Shown piece after piece: positions 1 to 8,031 of a DNA stretch of 64,000 bases (positions are counted from its first letter, which is position 1; every line of letters begins with the position of its first letter). Origin of the DNA: Kitasatospora sp052076145 (GTDB lineage Bacteria; Actinomycetota; Actinomycetes; Streptomycetales; Streptomycetaceae); assembly GCF_052076145.1 (NCBI RefSeq), contig NZ_CP197246.1, positions 5,208,001-5,272,000 of the forward strand, given 5' to 3'. The notes under the pieces are model-generated. The model was not told the DNA's origin. It searched no databases and worked only from the letters and a program-made list of their open reading frames with translations. A program made the position numbers and the translations under genes.

Positions 1-593
1 GCGAGGACTACGAGGACATCTTCCTCCCGCTGCACGGCGCGCATCAGGCGCAGAACGCGGCGCTCGCCCTGGCCGCCGTCGAGGCGTTCTTCGGCATCGG
101 CGGGGCGCGGCCCGGCAAGCTCGACATCGACAAGATCCGCCAGGCCTTCGCGGGCGTCACCTCGCCGGGCCGCCTGGAGGTCGTCCGGCGCAGCCCGACC
201 ATCCTGCTGGACGCGGCGCACAACCCGGGCGGCGCGGAGGCGGCCGTCGCCGCGATCGCCGAGTCCTTCGGCTTCACCCGGCTGATCGGCGTCATCGGCA
301 CCAGCGGCGACAAGGACGTCTCGGGGCTGCTCGCGGCCTTCGAGCCGATCCTCGCCGAGGTCGTCATCACGGAGAACTCCACCCACCGGCGGATGCCGGT
401 CGACGAGCTGGCCGCCATCGCGGTCGAGGTCTTCGGCGCGGATCGCGTCCAGGTCGAGCCCCGGCTCGACGAGGCGATCGACGCGGCCGTCACCCTGGCC
501 GAGCAGGACGGCGACCTCAGCGGTTGCGGCGTGCTGGTCACCGGTTCGGTCATCACGGTGGGCGAGGCCCGCCTGCTGCTCGGGAGGAAGTGA
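1..593 (+). CDS. folC: Folylpolyglutamate/dihydrofolate synthase, C-terminal part
   Basis: The gene is cut by the left edge. The frame runs from base 3 and gives about 196 residues of the C-terminal Mur-ligase-like domain. This cytoplasmic enzyme adds glutamate to tetrahydrofolate (and, in bifunctional forms, to dihydropteroate) using ATP. The fragment shows LHGAHQAQNAALALAAVEAF near its start and LLDAAHNPGGAEA about 70 residues in, both typical of FolC; it ends ...ARLLLGRK. The stop is 2 bases before the next start, so the DUF4233 gene is translationally linked. Family knowledge and gene order agree; the N-terminal ATP-binding domain lies outside the window. Confidence 0.93.
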   Translation, partial: EDYEDIFLPLHGAHQAQNAALALAAVEAFFGIGGARPGKLDIDKIRQAFAGVTSPGRLEVVRRSPTILLDAAHNPGGAEAAVAAIAESFGFTRLIGVIGTSGDKDVSGLLAAFEPILAEVVITENSTHRRMPVDELAAIAVEVFGADRVQVEPRLDEAIDAAVTLAEQDGDLSGCGVLVTGSVITVGEARLLLGRK

Positions 594-595
594 CC

Positions 596-922
596 ATGCG
601 GACGCTCTGTTCCTCGACCCTGATCGGCGAGGCACTCCTGATCATGTTCGCGGCGCTCGTCGCGATGCAGCTCTCGGACGTCTCCGGCGCCGTGCTGTGG
701 ACGGTCAGCGGGGTGGCGATGGTGCTGTGCATCCTGCTCTGCGGGATGCTCGGCCGCCCCGGCGCGGTCGCCGTCGGCTGGGCCCTCCAGCTGGGGCTGA
801 TCGCCAGCGGGTTCGTCCTGCCGACGATGTTCGTTCTTGGTGCGGTGTTCGCCGGGCTGTGGTGGTGCAGTGTTCACTACGGTCGCAAGATCGACGTGAT
901 CAAGGCCGCCCGGACCGCCTGA
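596..922 (+). CDS. DUF4233 small membrane protein
   Basis: A 108-residue protein starting at ATG 596, two bases after folC. An upstream in-frame extension to 524 lies inside folC and is unlikely. It has four hydrophobic segments (about residues 8-28, 32-52, 58-78 and 80-98) and a basic cytoplasmic tail, HYGRKIDVIKAARTA. It matches the DUF4233 family, which in actinobacteria sits directly between folC and ndk. Function is unknown. The tight spacing suggests cotranscription with folC. Confidence 0.85.
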   Translation: MRTLCSSTLIGEALLIMFAALVAMQLSDVSGAVLWTVSGVAMVLCILLCGMLGRPGAVAVGWALQLGLIASGFVLPTMFVLGAVFAGLWWCSVHYGRKIDVIKAARTA

Positions 923-1021
923 ACGAGCCACCCTGCGGGTGAGGGAGCCCAGCTCACGCAAGGTAATCTTTGGGACAAGGCCGCATACACCATGCCGTAC
1001 CGAATCCCCTGGAGCCGCACC

Positions 1022-1435
1022 GTGTCCCAGCGCACTCTCGTCCTGCTCAAGCCCGACGCCGTCAAGCGCGGCCTGGCCGGCGAGATCATCAGCCGGATCG
1101 AGCGCAAGGCGGGTTGGCAGCTCGCGGCTGTCGAGCTGCGCACGTTCGACCGCGCCACGCTGGAGCAGCACTACGAGGAGCACGTCGGCCGCCCGTTCTA
1201 CGAGCCGCTGCTGGACTTCATGACCTCGGGCCCGTCGATCGCGCTGATCGTCGAAGGTGAGAACGTCGTCCCGGGCATCCGCGCGCTGGCCGGTGCGACC
1301 GACCCGCTGCAGGCCGGTGCCGGGACGATCCGTGGCGACTACGCGACGATCACCCGTGAGAACCTGATCCACGCCTCCGACTCCGAGGCCTCGGCCGAGC
1401 GCGAGATCAAGATCTTCTTCCCGACGCACGCCTGA
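1022..1435 (+). CDS. ndk: Nucleoside diphosphate kinase
   Basis: A 137-residue cytoplasmic kinase that moves the gamma phosphate of ATP to NDPs through a phosphohistidine. The start is GTG 1022 with GGAG at 1011-1014; an upstream ATG at 992 has no such site and adds a non-family sequence. It shows the N-terminal TLVLLKPDAVKRGLAGEII signature, and the catalytic His is H117 in NLIHASDS. Length and motifs are normal for Ndk. A clear hairpin at 1471-1502 follows, so it probably ends a transcript. Confidence 0.97.
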   Translation: MSQRTLVLLKPDAVKRGLAGEIISRIERKAGWQLAAVELRTFDRATLEQHYEEHVGRPFYEPLLDFMTSGPSIALIVEGENVVPGIRALAGATDPLQAGAGTIRGDYATITRENLIHASDSEASAEREIKIFFPTHA

Positions 1436-1753
1436 TCCGCAGCGTCGTACGTCTGATCGAAACACCCCAGGTGGGACCGGGTCCGACCGAATCCGGTCCC
1501 ACTCCGTGGGCCATCTGCGTTAACACGAAACTTTGATCGTCAAATACGGAACTCGGAACCCCGACACGGCGTCCCAATCCAGGGAGAAGCAGTCCCACCC
1601 CGGACAATGGACGGTATGCCGGACGTCGCGTCCGAGCTGACCGGCGTGGCTACGATGGGCTCAACTCCTGGGCCCGGTACGGCTGCTCAGCCGATGTCCG
1701 CCCATCTCCCCGCCATCTGATGACTCCGAGCCCGGGAAGGCACTCCACTCTCC
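1436..1753 (+). promoter_or_regulatory. ndk-mreB intergenic region
   Basis: 318 bases without a supported gene. It holds the ndk terminator hairpin (1471-1502), then an AT-richer patch (1520-1550) with the short palindrome TTTGA-N3-TCAAA at 1532-1544, and a possible -10 hexamer TACGAT at 1651-1656. I see no convincing -35 partner. The length fits an mreB promoter region carrying more than one start. Confidence 0.4.
1471..1502 (+). terminator. Hairpin terminator after ndk
   Basis: Perfect 10-bp stem GTGGGACCGG / CCGGTCCCAC with a 12-base loop, 35 bases after the ndk stop. There is no T tract, which is usual for Streptomyces terminators. Confidence 0.75.
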
Positions 1754-2791
1754 ATGGCCAACAACCTGTCGTTCATCGGCCGTGACATGGCGATCGACCT
1801 CGGCACTGCCAACACGCTGGTGTACGTCAGGGGCAAGGGGATCGTCCTCAACGAGCCGTCCGTCGTCGCCGTGAACACCAACACCGGCGGCATCCTGGCG
1901 GTCGGCTCCGAGGCGAAGAAGATGATCGGCCGCACGCCCGGCAACATCGTCGCCATCCGTCCGCTCAAGGACGGCGTGATCGCCGACTTCGAGATCACCG
2001 AGCGGATGCTCCGCTACTTCATCCTGAAGATCCACCGCCGCCGGTACCTGGCCCGCCCCCGGGTCGTGGTCTGCGTGCCCAGCGGCATCACAGGGGTCGA
2101 GCGCCGCGCCGTCATCGAGGCGAGCTCGCAGGCCGGCGCCCGCCAGGTGCACATCATCGAGGAGCCGATGGCCGCCGCGATCGGTGCGGGCCTGCCCGTC
2201 CACGAGGCGACCGGCAACATGGTGGTCGACATCGGCGGCGGCACCACCGAGGTCGCCGTGATCTCGCTCGGCGGCATCGTCACCGCGCAGTCCATCCGGG
2301 TCGCCGGTGACGAGCTCGACAACGCGATCGTCCAGCACATCAAGAAGGAGTACAGCCTCCTCCTCGGTGAGCGCAGCGCCGAGCAGATCAAGATGAGCAT
2401 CGGCTCCGCCTTCGGGCTGGAGGGCGAGAAGGACGAGCACGCCGAGATCCGCGGCCGCGACCTCGTCAGCGGCCTGCCGAAGACCGTCGTGATCTCCGCC
2501 GCCGAGGTCCGTGAGGCCATCGACGAGCCGGTCAACTCGATCATCGACGCGGTCAAGACCACCCTCGACCAGTGCCCGCCGGAGCTCGCCGGCGACGTGA
2601 TGGACCGTGGGATCGTGCTGACCGGCGGCGGCGCCCTGCTGCGCGGCCTGGACGAGCGGCTCCGCCGCGAGACCGGCATGCCGATCCACATCGCGGAGAA
2701 CCCGCTGGACTCCGTCGCACTCGGCTCCGGCAAGTGCGTCGAGGAGTTCGAGGCCCTCCAGCAGGTCCTCGACGCCCAGCCCCGTCGTTGA
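1754..2791 (+). CDS. mreB: Rod-shape/spore-wall actin homologue MreB
   Basis: A 345-residue actin-like ATPase that forms membrane-associated filaments. In rods it guides lateral wall synthesis; in Streptomyces it is known to act in spore-wall synthesis. Actin-fold motifs are visible: phosphate-1 IDLGTANT at residues 14-21, phosphate-2 DIGGGTTE from residue 159, and the adenosine motif VLTGGGALLRGL near residue 290. The N-terminus SFIGRDMAID is typical. It heads the mreBCD-mrdA-rodA cluster, but a hairpin follows it (2833-2856), so part of its mRNA may be monocistronic. Confidence 0.97.
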   Translation: MANNLSFIGRDMAIDLGTANTLVYVRGKGIVLNEPSVVAVNTNTGGILAVGSEAKKMIGRTPGNIVAIRPLKDGVIADFEITERMLRYFILKIHRRRYLARPRVVVCVPSGITGVERRAVIEASSQAGARQVHIIEEPMAAAIGAGLPVHEATGNMVVDIGGGTTEVAVISLGGIVTAQSIRVAGDELDNAIVQHIKKEYSLLLGERSAEQIKMSIGSAFGLEGEKDEHAEIRGRDLVSGLPKTVVISAAEVREAIDEPVNSIIDAVKTTLDQCPPELAGDVMDRGIVLTGGGALLRGLDERLRRETGMPIHIAENPLDSVALGSGKCVEEFEALQQVLDAQPRR

Positions 2792-2832
2792 ACCAGACGG
2801 ACCTGAGACACAAGTCAACTGAACGGCACTCA

Positions 2833-2856
2833 CCCCGGGCGTCCCACCGCCCGGGG
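2833..2856 (+). terminator. Intercistronic hairpin between mreB and mreC
   Basis: Perfect 9-bp stem CCCCGGGCG / CGCCCGGGG with loop TCCCAC, in the 101-base gap. It could act as a partial terminator or mRNA stabiliser that keeps mreB expression above mreCD. Confidence 0.6.
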
Positions 2857-2892
2857 CGGGTGGTCCGGAACTGAAGGGGCAGCTCCAGCACC

Positions 2893-3834
2893 GTGAGGGA
2901 CACCCGAGAGAGCCGACTACTGCTGATCCTGCTGGTCGCGGTCGCCTTCGCGCTGATCACGGTCGACATCAAGGGCGGGGAGAGCTCACCGCTCGGCGGC
3001 GCCAGACGGGCCGCCGCGAGCGTGCTCGGGCCGGTCGAGCGCGGGGTCTCCGGAGCGGTCGCCCCGGTCGCCGGGACGATCCGCGCCATCCGGGACGCGA
3101 GCGACCACCAGCAGCGGCTCGACCAGATCACCCGTGAGAACACCGAGCTGCGCCAGCGCGTCGCCTCCTCCGACGCCGCCACCGGCCGCACCAAGCAGCT
3201 CGACGAACTGCTCCGCACGGCCGGCGCGGGCGGATACACCGTCAAGGCGGCCCAGGTCATCGCGATCGGCGCCGCCCAGGGCTTCTCCTGGACGATCACC
3301 ATCGACGCGGGCAGCGACGACGGCCTGACCCGCGACATGACGGTCATCAACGGCCAGGGCCTGGTCGGCCGCGTCACCACCGTCGCTCCGACCACCGCGA
3401 CCGTGCTGCTCGCCACCGACCCCGGCTTCACCGCCGGCGCCCGGCTGGAGGGCTCCGGCGAGATCGGATTCGCCAACGGCCAGGGCACCGGCCCGATGCG
3501 GGTCTCGCTGCTCAACGGCAAGGCCCAGGTCAAGCCCGGCGACCGGCTGGTCACCTTCGGCTCGCAGAGCGGCCGCCCGTTCGTGCCCGGCGTGCCCGTC
3601 GGCAAGGTGGTCAAGGTCGAGGCGACCCCGGGCGAGCTGACGAAGATCATCCAGGTCGAGCCGTTCGTCCAGTTCACCCGGCTCGACCTGATCGGCGTGG
3701 TCGTCGTCCCGCCGCGCACCGACCCGCGCGATGCCGTCCTGCCGCCCGCCCCGGCCGCCGCCAACCCGCAGGCACCCGCGACCACCCCGCAGACACCCGC
3801 CGCGCCGCCCGCCACACCCACCGGGGGGAACTGA
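2893..3834 (+). CDS. mreC: Rod-shape protein MreC
   Basis: A 313-residue single-pass membrane protein that links MreB inside the cell to PBP2 outside. It shows a TM helix at about residues 8-24, a periplasm-side coiled coil around 60-95 (DHQQRLDQITRENTELRQRV), then the two beta-barrel domains to about 280 (GLVGRVTTV, GDRLVTFGSQ). The C-terminal tail from about 283 is rich in Pro/Ala. GTG 2893 follows AAGGGG. Only two bases separate it from mreD. Family length is usual apart from the actinobacterial Pro/Ala tail. Confidence 0.95.
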   Translation: MRDTRESRLLLILLVAVAFALITVDIKGGESSPLGGARRAAASVLGPVERGVSGAVAPVAGTIRAIRDASDHQQRLDQITRENTELRQRVASSDAATGRTKQLDELLRTAGAGGYTVKAAQVIAIGAAQGFSWTITIDAGSDDGLTRDMTVINGQGLVGRVTTVAPTTATVLLATDPGFTAGARLEGSGEIGFANGQGTGPMRVSLLNGKAQVKPGDRLVTFGSQSGRPFVPGVPVGKVVKVEATPGELTKIIQVEPFVQFTRLDLIGVVVVPPRTDPRDAVLPPAPAAANPQAPATTPQTPAAPPATPTGGN

Positions 3835-3836
3835 CC

Positions 3837-4493
3837 GTGCGCCCCAGCCGCATCCTGCTCTCCGCCGTCCTCGTCCTGCTCGGCCTGGTCATCCAGGTCA
3901 GCGTGCTCGGCCGGCTCCAACTGCCCGGCGCCACCCCCGATCTGCTGATGCTGATCGTGGTCGGCCTGGCCCTGGTCATCGGCCCGTCCGGCGGCTGCGC
4001 GATCGGCTTCTCGGCCGGGCTGCTCGCCGACCTCGCACCACCCTCCGACCACGCCGTCGGCCGGTACGCCCTGGTGCTCTGCCTGCTCGGCTACGGCGCC
4101 GGACTGCTCCGCCCCGAGGGCGCCCGCCAGCGCTCCGCCGTCAGCGCCCTGCTGGTGGTGGCCGGTGCGGCCGTGGTCTCCACCCTGCTCTACGCCCTGG
4201 TCGGCGCCCTGGTCGGCGACACCGCCGCCCGGCACGTCGGCCTCGGCGGGCTGGTCTTCAGCGCGCTGCTGTACGACGTGCTGCTCGCGCCGTTCGTGGT
4301 ACCCGCCGTGATGATGCTCGCCCGCCGCTTCGACCACGACCCGCTCACCGCCGACAGCGGCGACAGCTCGGGCTCCGGCCTCGGCAGTCTCTCCCGCTAC
4401 CGCACCACCCGCGAGGCGTCGCCGCTGCCGAACTACGGCAGGAGCGCCTTCGGGCGGAAGAAGCGCATGCCCGGCCTGGCCAAGCGCCCCTAG
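3837..4493 (+). CDS. mreD: Rod-shape membrane protein MreD
   Basis: A 218-residue integral membrane protein of the elongasome. I see five or six hydrophobic segments between residues 5 and 165, with GATPDLLMLIVVGLALVIGP matching the MreD core. An unusual 45-residue basic, Ser/Gly-rich cytoplasmic tail (about 172-218) ends GRKKRMPGLAKRP. GTG 3837 lies two bases after the mreC stop, with its ribosome site inside the end of mreC, so the two are translationally coupled. Confidence 0.92.
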   Translation: MRPSRILLSAVLVLLGLVIQVSVLGRLQLPGATPDLLMLIVVGLALVIGPSGGCAIGFSAGLLADLAPPSDHAVGRYALVLCLLGYGAGLLRPEGARQRSAVSALLVVAGAAVVSTLLYALVGALVGDTAARHVGLGGLVFSALLYDVLLAPFVVPAVMMLARRFDHDPLTADSGDSSGSGLGSLSRYRTTREASPLPNYGRSAFGRKKRMPGLAKRP

Positions 4494-4515
4494 TGTCTCC
4501 AAGGAGCGACCACAC

Positions 4516-6771
4516 GTGAGCAACATCCCGGAGACCGGCCGCACCCAGCGGGTGACGATCCGCCTGGTCGTCCTGCAGATCCTGGTGCTCTCGCTGCTCG
4601 CCACACTCGGCGGGCGGCTCTGGTACCTGCAGATCCGCACCGGCAGCGAGTACGTGGCCAAGGCCGAGGGCAACCACATCCGCGAGGTCGTCGAACCGGC
4701 GATCCGCGGCGAGATCCTGGACGCCTCGGGCCGCATCCTGGCCGCCAACGAGACCCGCCTCGTGGTCTCCGTCAGCCGTACCTCGCTGCTCCAGCAGAAG
4801 GACCACGGCAAGGCCGTGCTGGCCCGGCTCGCCGAGGTGCTCGGCGTGCCCGCCAAGGACGTCCAGGACAAGGTGCGGCTCTGCGACGCCAAGACGCCGC
4901 AGCCCTGCTGGAACGGCTCGCCGTACCAGCCGATCCCGGTGACGCAGCAGGCCACCACGCAGCAGGCGATGCAGATAATGGAGCGCCGCGAGGACTTCCC
5001 CGGCGTCACCGCCCAACCCACCGCCGTGCGCCGCTACCCCGGCACCGAGGGCGCCAACGCCGCCCAGGTGCTCGGCTACCTCTCCCCGGTGACGGACGAC
5101 GAGGTCAGCAAGTCCGCCGACAAGACCGGCCGGGACCGCCGCCTGCCCTCCGACCAGGTCGGCCGGGCCGGGCTCGAATCCGTCTACGACAACGACCTGC
5201 GGGGCACCACCGGCGTCGACCGGCTGGAGGTCGACAACCTCGGCCGGGTCATCGGCAGTGCGGGCAACACCCCCGCCCAGCCCGGCAACAACCTCGTCAC
5301 CAGCATCGACGCCCGGGTGCAGAAGGCCGTCGAGGACCAGCTCCAGCAGGCCATGACGGACGCCCGCAAGGTCTTCGACAAGGAGACCAACAAGAACTAC
5401 GAGGCCGACTCCGGCGCCGCCCTCGTGATGGACGTGCACACCGGCCGGATCATCGCGATGGCCAGCGCGCCGACCTTCGACCCGAACCTCTGGGTCGGCG
5501 GCATCTCCGCCAAGGACTACCAGGGGCTGACCGACAAGAGCTCCAACTACCCGCTGATCAACCGGGCCATACAGGGTCAGTCCGCACCCGGCTCGACCTT
5601 CAAGGTCATCTCCACCACCGCCGCCGTCCAGGCCGGGTACTCGCTCGACGGCCACTACCCGTGCCCGAAGAGCCTGACCATCGGCGGCCGCGAGTTCAAG
5701 AACTTCGAGAGCGAGAGCTTCGGCGACATCTCGCTGGAGAAGGCCCTCGAGATCTCCTGCGACACCGTCTTCTACGGCCTCTCCTACGACCAGTGGATGC
5801 ATGACGGCGGCATCAAGCCGAAGAAGGACGCGGCCGACTGGTTCTTCAAGACGGCCCATCAGTTCGGCCTGGGCGCCAAGACCGGCATCGACCTGCCGAG
5901 CGAGGTGCCCGGCCGGGTGCCCGACCGGCAGTGGAAGCAGTCCTTCTTCGACGCCAACAAGGACGCCTGGTGCACCCAGGCGGCCAAGGGCGGCCACGAG
6001 TACGCCGACGAGATCGCCCGGGAGAACTGCGTCGACGGCAACGTCATGCGCGCCGGTGACTCCGTCAACTTCGCGATCGGCCAGGGCGACACCCTCGTCA
6101 CCCCGGTCCAGATGGCCCGGATCTACTCGGCCCTCGCCAACGGCGGCACGCTCTACCGCCCGACCGTCGCCAAGGCCGTGGTCAGCCCCGGCGGCCAGCT
6201 GGTGCGCGACATCGCCCCGCACGCCGACGGCAAGCTCCCCGCCGACGACAAACTGCTCAGCTACATCAACCAGGCCACCGCAGGCGTCATCACCAGCGGT
6301 ACGGCGGCCTGGAAGTTCACCGGCGCGGGCTGGCCGCAGGGCAAGATCGAGCTGCACGCCAAGACCGGCACCGCCGAGGTCGCCGGCAAGCAGACCACCT
6401 CGTGGCTGACCACCTACAGCGGCGACTACGCGGTCGTGATGACGATAAGCCAAGGTGGCACCGGCTCCGGCGGCTCCGGTGACTCGGTGCGCCGGATCTA
6501 CCAGGCGCTGTACGGCGTCGACGACAAGGGCAACATCGACAACACGAAGGCCCTGCTGCCCAAGCCGCAGGCCGAGCTGCCGAAGTTCAACCCGGACGGC
6601 ACCGCCATCCTCAAGCAGGCCGACTACCTCGACCCGTCGCAGATGACGTCGCAGATGACCGTGACCCCCGCGTACCTCGGCCCGTCCTGGCCGGTCGGCA
6701 CCGGCGGCTCGGCCGAGCTGCTGCCCGCCGCGCTCGAACCCACCCGCGCCAACGGAAGGGGCCGGGCATGA
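4516..6771 (+). CDS. mrdA: Penicillin-binding protein 2, elongation transpeptidase
   Basis: A 751-residue class B PBP that cross-links peptidoglycan together with RodA. GTG 4516 follows AAGGAG. An N-terminal TM helix lies at about residues 17-37, then the pedestal/dimerisation domain, then the transpeptidase domain. Active-site motifs are S360-T-F-K363 (nucleophile S360), S414-C-D416 in the SxN position (Asp in place of the usual Asn), and K616-T-G618. Two further Cys-containing insertions (LCDAKTPQPCWNGS and the WCTQAAKGG...NCVDG stretch) look like actinobacterial disulfide loops. Its stop overlaps the rodA start (ATGA). Confidence 0.95.
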   Translation: MSNIPETGRTQRVTIRLVVLQILVLSLLATLGGRLWYLQIRTGSEYVAKAEGNHIREVVEPAIRGEILDASGRILAANETRLVVSVSRTSLLQQKDHGKAVLARLAEVLGVPAKDVQDKVRLCDAKTPQPCWNGSPYQPIPVTQQATTQQAMQIMERREDFPGVTAQPTAVRRYPGTEGANAAQVLGYLSPVTDDEVSKSADKTGRDRRLPSDQVGRAGLESVYDNDLRGTTGVDRLEVDNLGRVIGSAGNTPAQPGNNLVTSIDARVQKAVEDQLQQAMTDARKVFDKETNKNYEADSGAALVMDVHTGRIIAMASAPTFDPNLWVGGISAKDYQGLTDKSSNYPLINRAIQGQSAPGSTFKVISTTAAVQAGYSLDGHYPCPKSLTIGGREFKNFESESFGDISLEKALEISCDTVFYGLSYDQWMHDGGIKPKKDAADWFFKTAHQFGLGAKTGIDLPSEVPGRVPDRQWKQSFFDANKDAWCTQAAKGGHEYADEIARENCVDGNVMRAGDSVNFAIGQGDTLVTPVQMARIYSALANGGTLYRPTVAKAVVSPGGQLVRDIAPHADGKLPADDKLLSYINQATAGVITSGTAAWKFTGAGWPQGKIELHAKTGTAEVAGKQTTSWLTTYSGDYAVVMTISQGGTGSGGSGDSVRRIYQALYGVDDKGNIDNTKALLPKPQAELPKFNPDGTAILKQADYLDPSQMTSQMTVTPAYLGPSWPVGTGGSAELLPAALEPTRANGRGRA

Positions 6772-7967
6772 CCTCGTACGGCTCGTACCGCCCCGTCCGG
6801 CTCTCCCCGCAGCGCGGGGCGGTCGGTCGGGCGCTCGCCAAGGACTCCCCGCTGCGGCGGCTCGACTGGATCCTGATCCTGGCCGCGCTGGCGCTCTCCC
6901 TCGGCAGCTCGATGCTGATCTGGTCGGCGACCAGGGGGCGGGATTCGCTCACCCACGGCGACCCGCAGTACTTCCTCTACCGGCACCTCACCAACCTGCT
7001 GATCGGGCTGGTGCTCTGCGGTGTGGTGATCGTCATAGGAGTACGCCGGGTGCGCACCGCCGTGCCCTTCCTCTACGTCGCCGTGCTGGTGATACTGCTC
7101 GCCGCGCTCAGCCCGCTCGGCTCCCGCGTCAACGGCGCGCACTCCTGGATCCAGTTCGGCGGCGGCTTCTCGCTCCAGCCCGCCGAGTTCGCCAAGATCG
7201 CGATCGTGCTCGGGATGGCCGTGGTGCTCTCCGCCCGCGTCGACGCGGGCGAGCGGACCATCCCAGGCGACAAGAGCGTCCTCCAGGCGCTGGTGATCGC
7301 CGCCGTGCCGATGGGCGTCGTCATGCTGATGCCCGACCTCGGCTCGGTGATGGTGATGGCCGTGACGATCATGGGCATCCTGCTGGCCTCCGGCGCCCCC
7401 AACCGCTGGGTCTTCGGCCTGATCACCGTCGGGGCCGGCGGCGCCGTCGCGATCTGGCAGCTCGGCGTCCTCAGCAAGTACCAGATCGACCGCTTCGCCG
7501 CCTTCGCCAACCCCGCCCTCGACCCGGCCGGCGTCGGCTACAACACCGCCCAGGCCCGGATCGCCATCGGCTCCGGCGGCCTCAGCGGCATGGGCCTCTT
7601 CCACGGCACCCAGACCACCGGCCAGTTCGTCCCCGAGCAGCAGACCGACTTCGTCTTCACCGTTGCGGGCGAGGAGTTGGGCTTCATCGGCGGCATCACC
7701 CTCATCCTGCTGCTCGGCGTCATCCTCTGGCGCGCCTGCCGGATCGCCCGCCAGGCCACCGACCTCTACGGCACGGTCCTGGCCGCCGGGGTGATCACCT
7801 GGTTCGCCTTCCAGGGCTTCGAGAACATCGGCATGACGCTGGGCATCATGCCCGTCGCGGGCATCCCGCTGCCCTTCGTCTCCTACGGCGGCTCGTCGAT
7901 GTTCGCGGTCTGGATGGCCGTCGGGATACTGCAGTCCGTCCGCTCCCAGCGGCCGATAGGGACCTGA
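6768..7967 (+). CDS. rodA: SEDS peptidoglycan glycosyltransferase RodA
   Basis: A 399-residue polytopic protein (about ten TM segments) that polymerises lipid II with its PBP2 partner. ATG 6768 overlaps the mrdA stop by four bases, so the enzyme pair is coupled. SEDS signatures are visible: QPAEFAKIAIVL, LMPDLGSVMV, the loop PEQQTDFVFTVAGEELGFIG, and the C-terminal MPVAGIPLPFVSYGGSSM. The length and motifs match RodA/Sfr of Streptomyces. It closes the mre cluster. Confidence 0.95.
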   Translation: MTSYGSYRPVRLSPQRGAVGRALAKDSPLRRLDWILILAALALSLGSSMLIWSATRGRDSLTHGDPQYFLYRHLTNLLIGLVLCGVVIVIGVRRVRTAVPFLYVAVLVILLAALSPLGSRVNGAHSWIQFGGGFSLQPAEFAKIAIVLGMAVVLSARVDAGERTIPGDKSVLQALVIAAVPMGVVMLMPDLGSVMVMAVTIMGILLASGAPNRWVFGLITVGAGGAVAIWQLGVLSKYQIDRFAAFANPALDPAGVGYNTAQARIAIGSGGLSGMGLFHGTQTTGQFVPEQQTDFVFTVAGEELGFIGGITLILLLGVILWRACRIARQATDLYGTVLAAGVITWFAFQGFENIGMTLGIMPVAGIPLPFVSYGGSSMFAVWMAVGILQSVRSQRPIGT

Positions 7968-8031
7968 GCACTTCCGGCCCTCGGCTACTCTTGAGGGTCA
8001 CCCCATTCACGTCGTTAGGTTCCTGGTTCTT

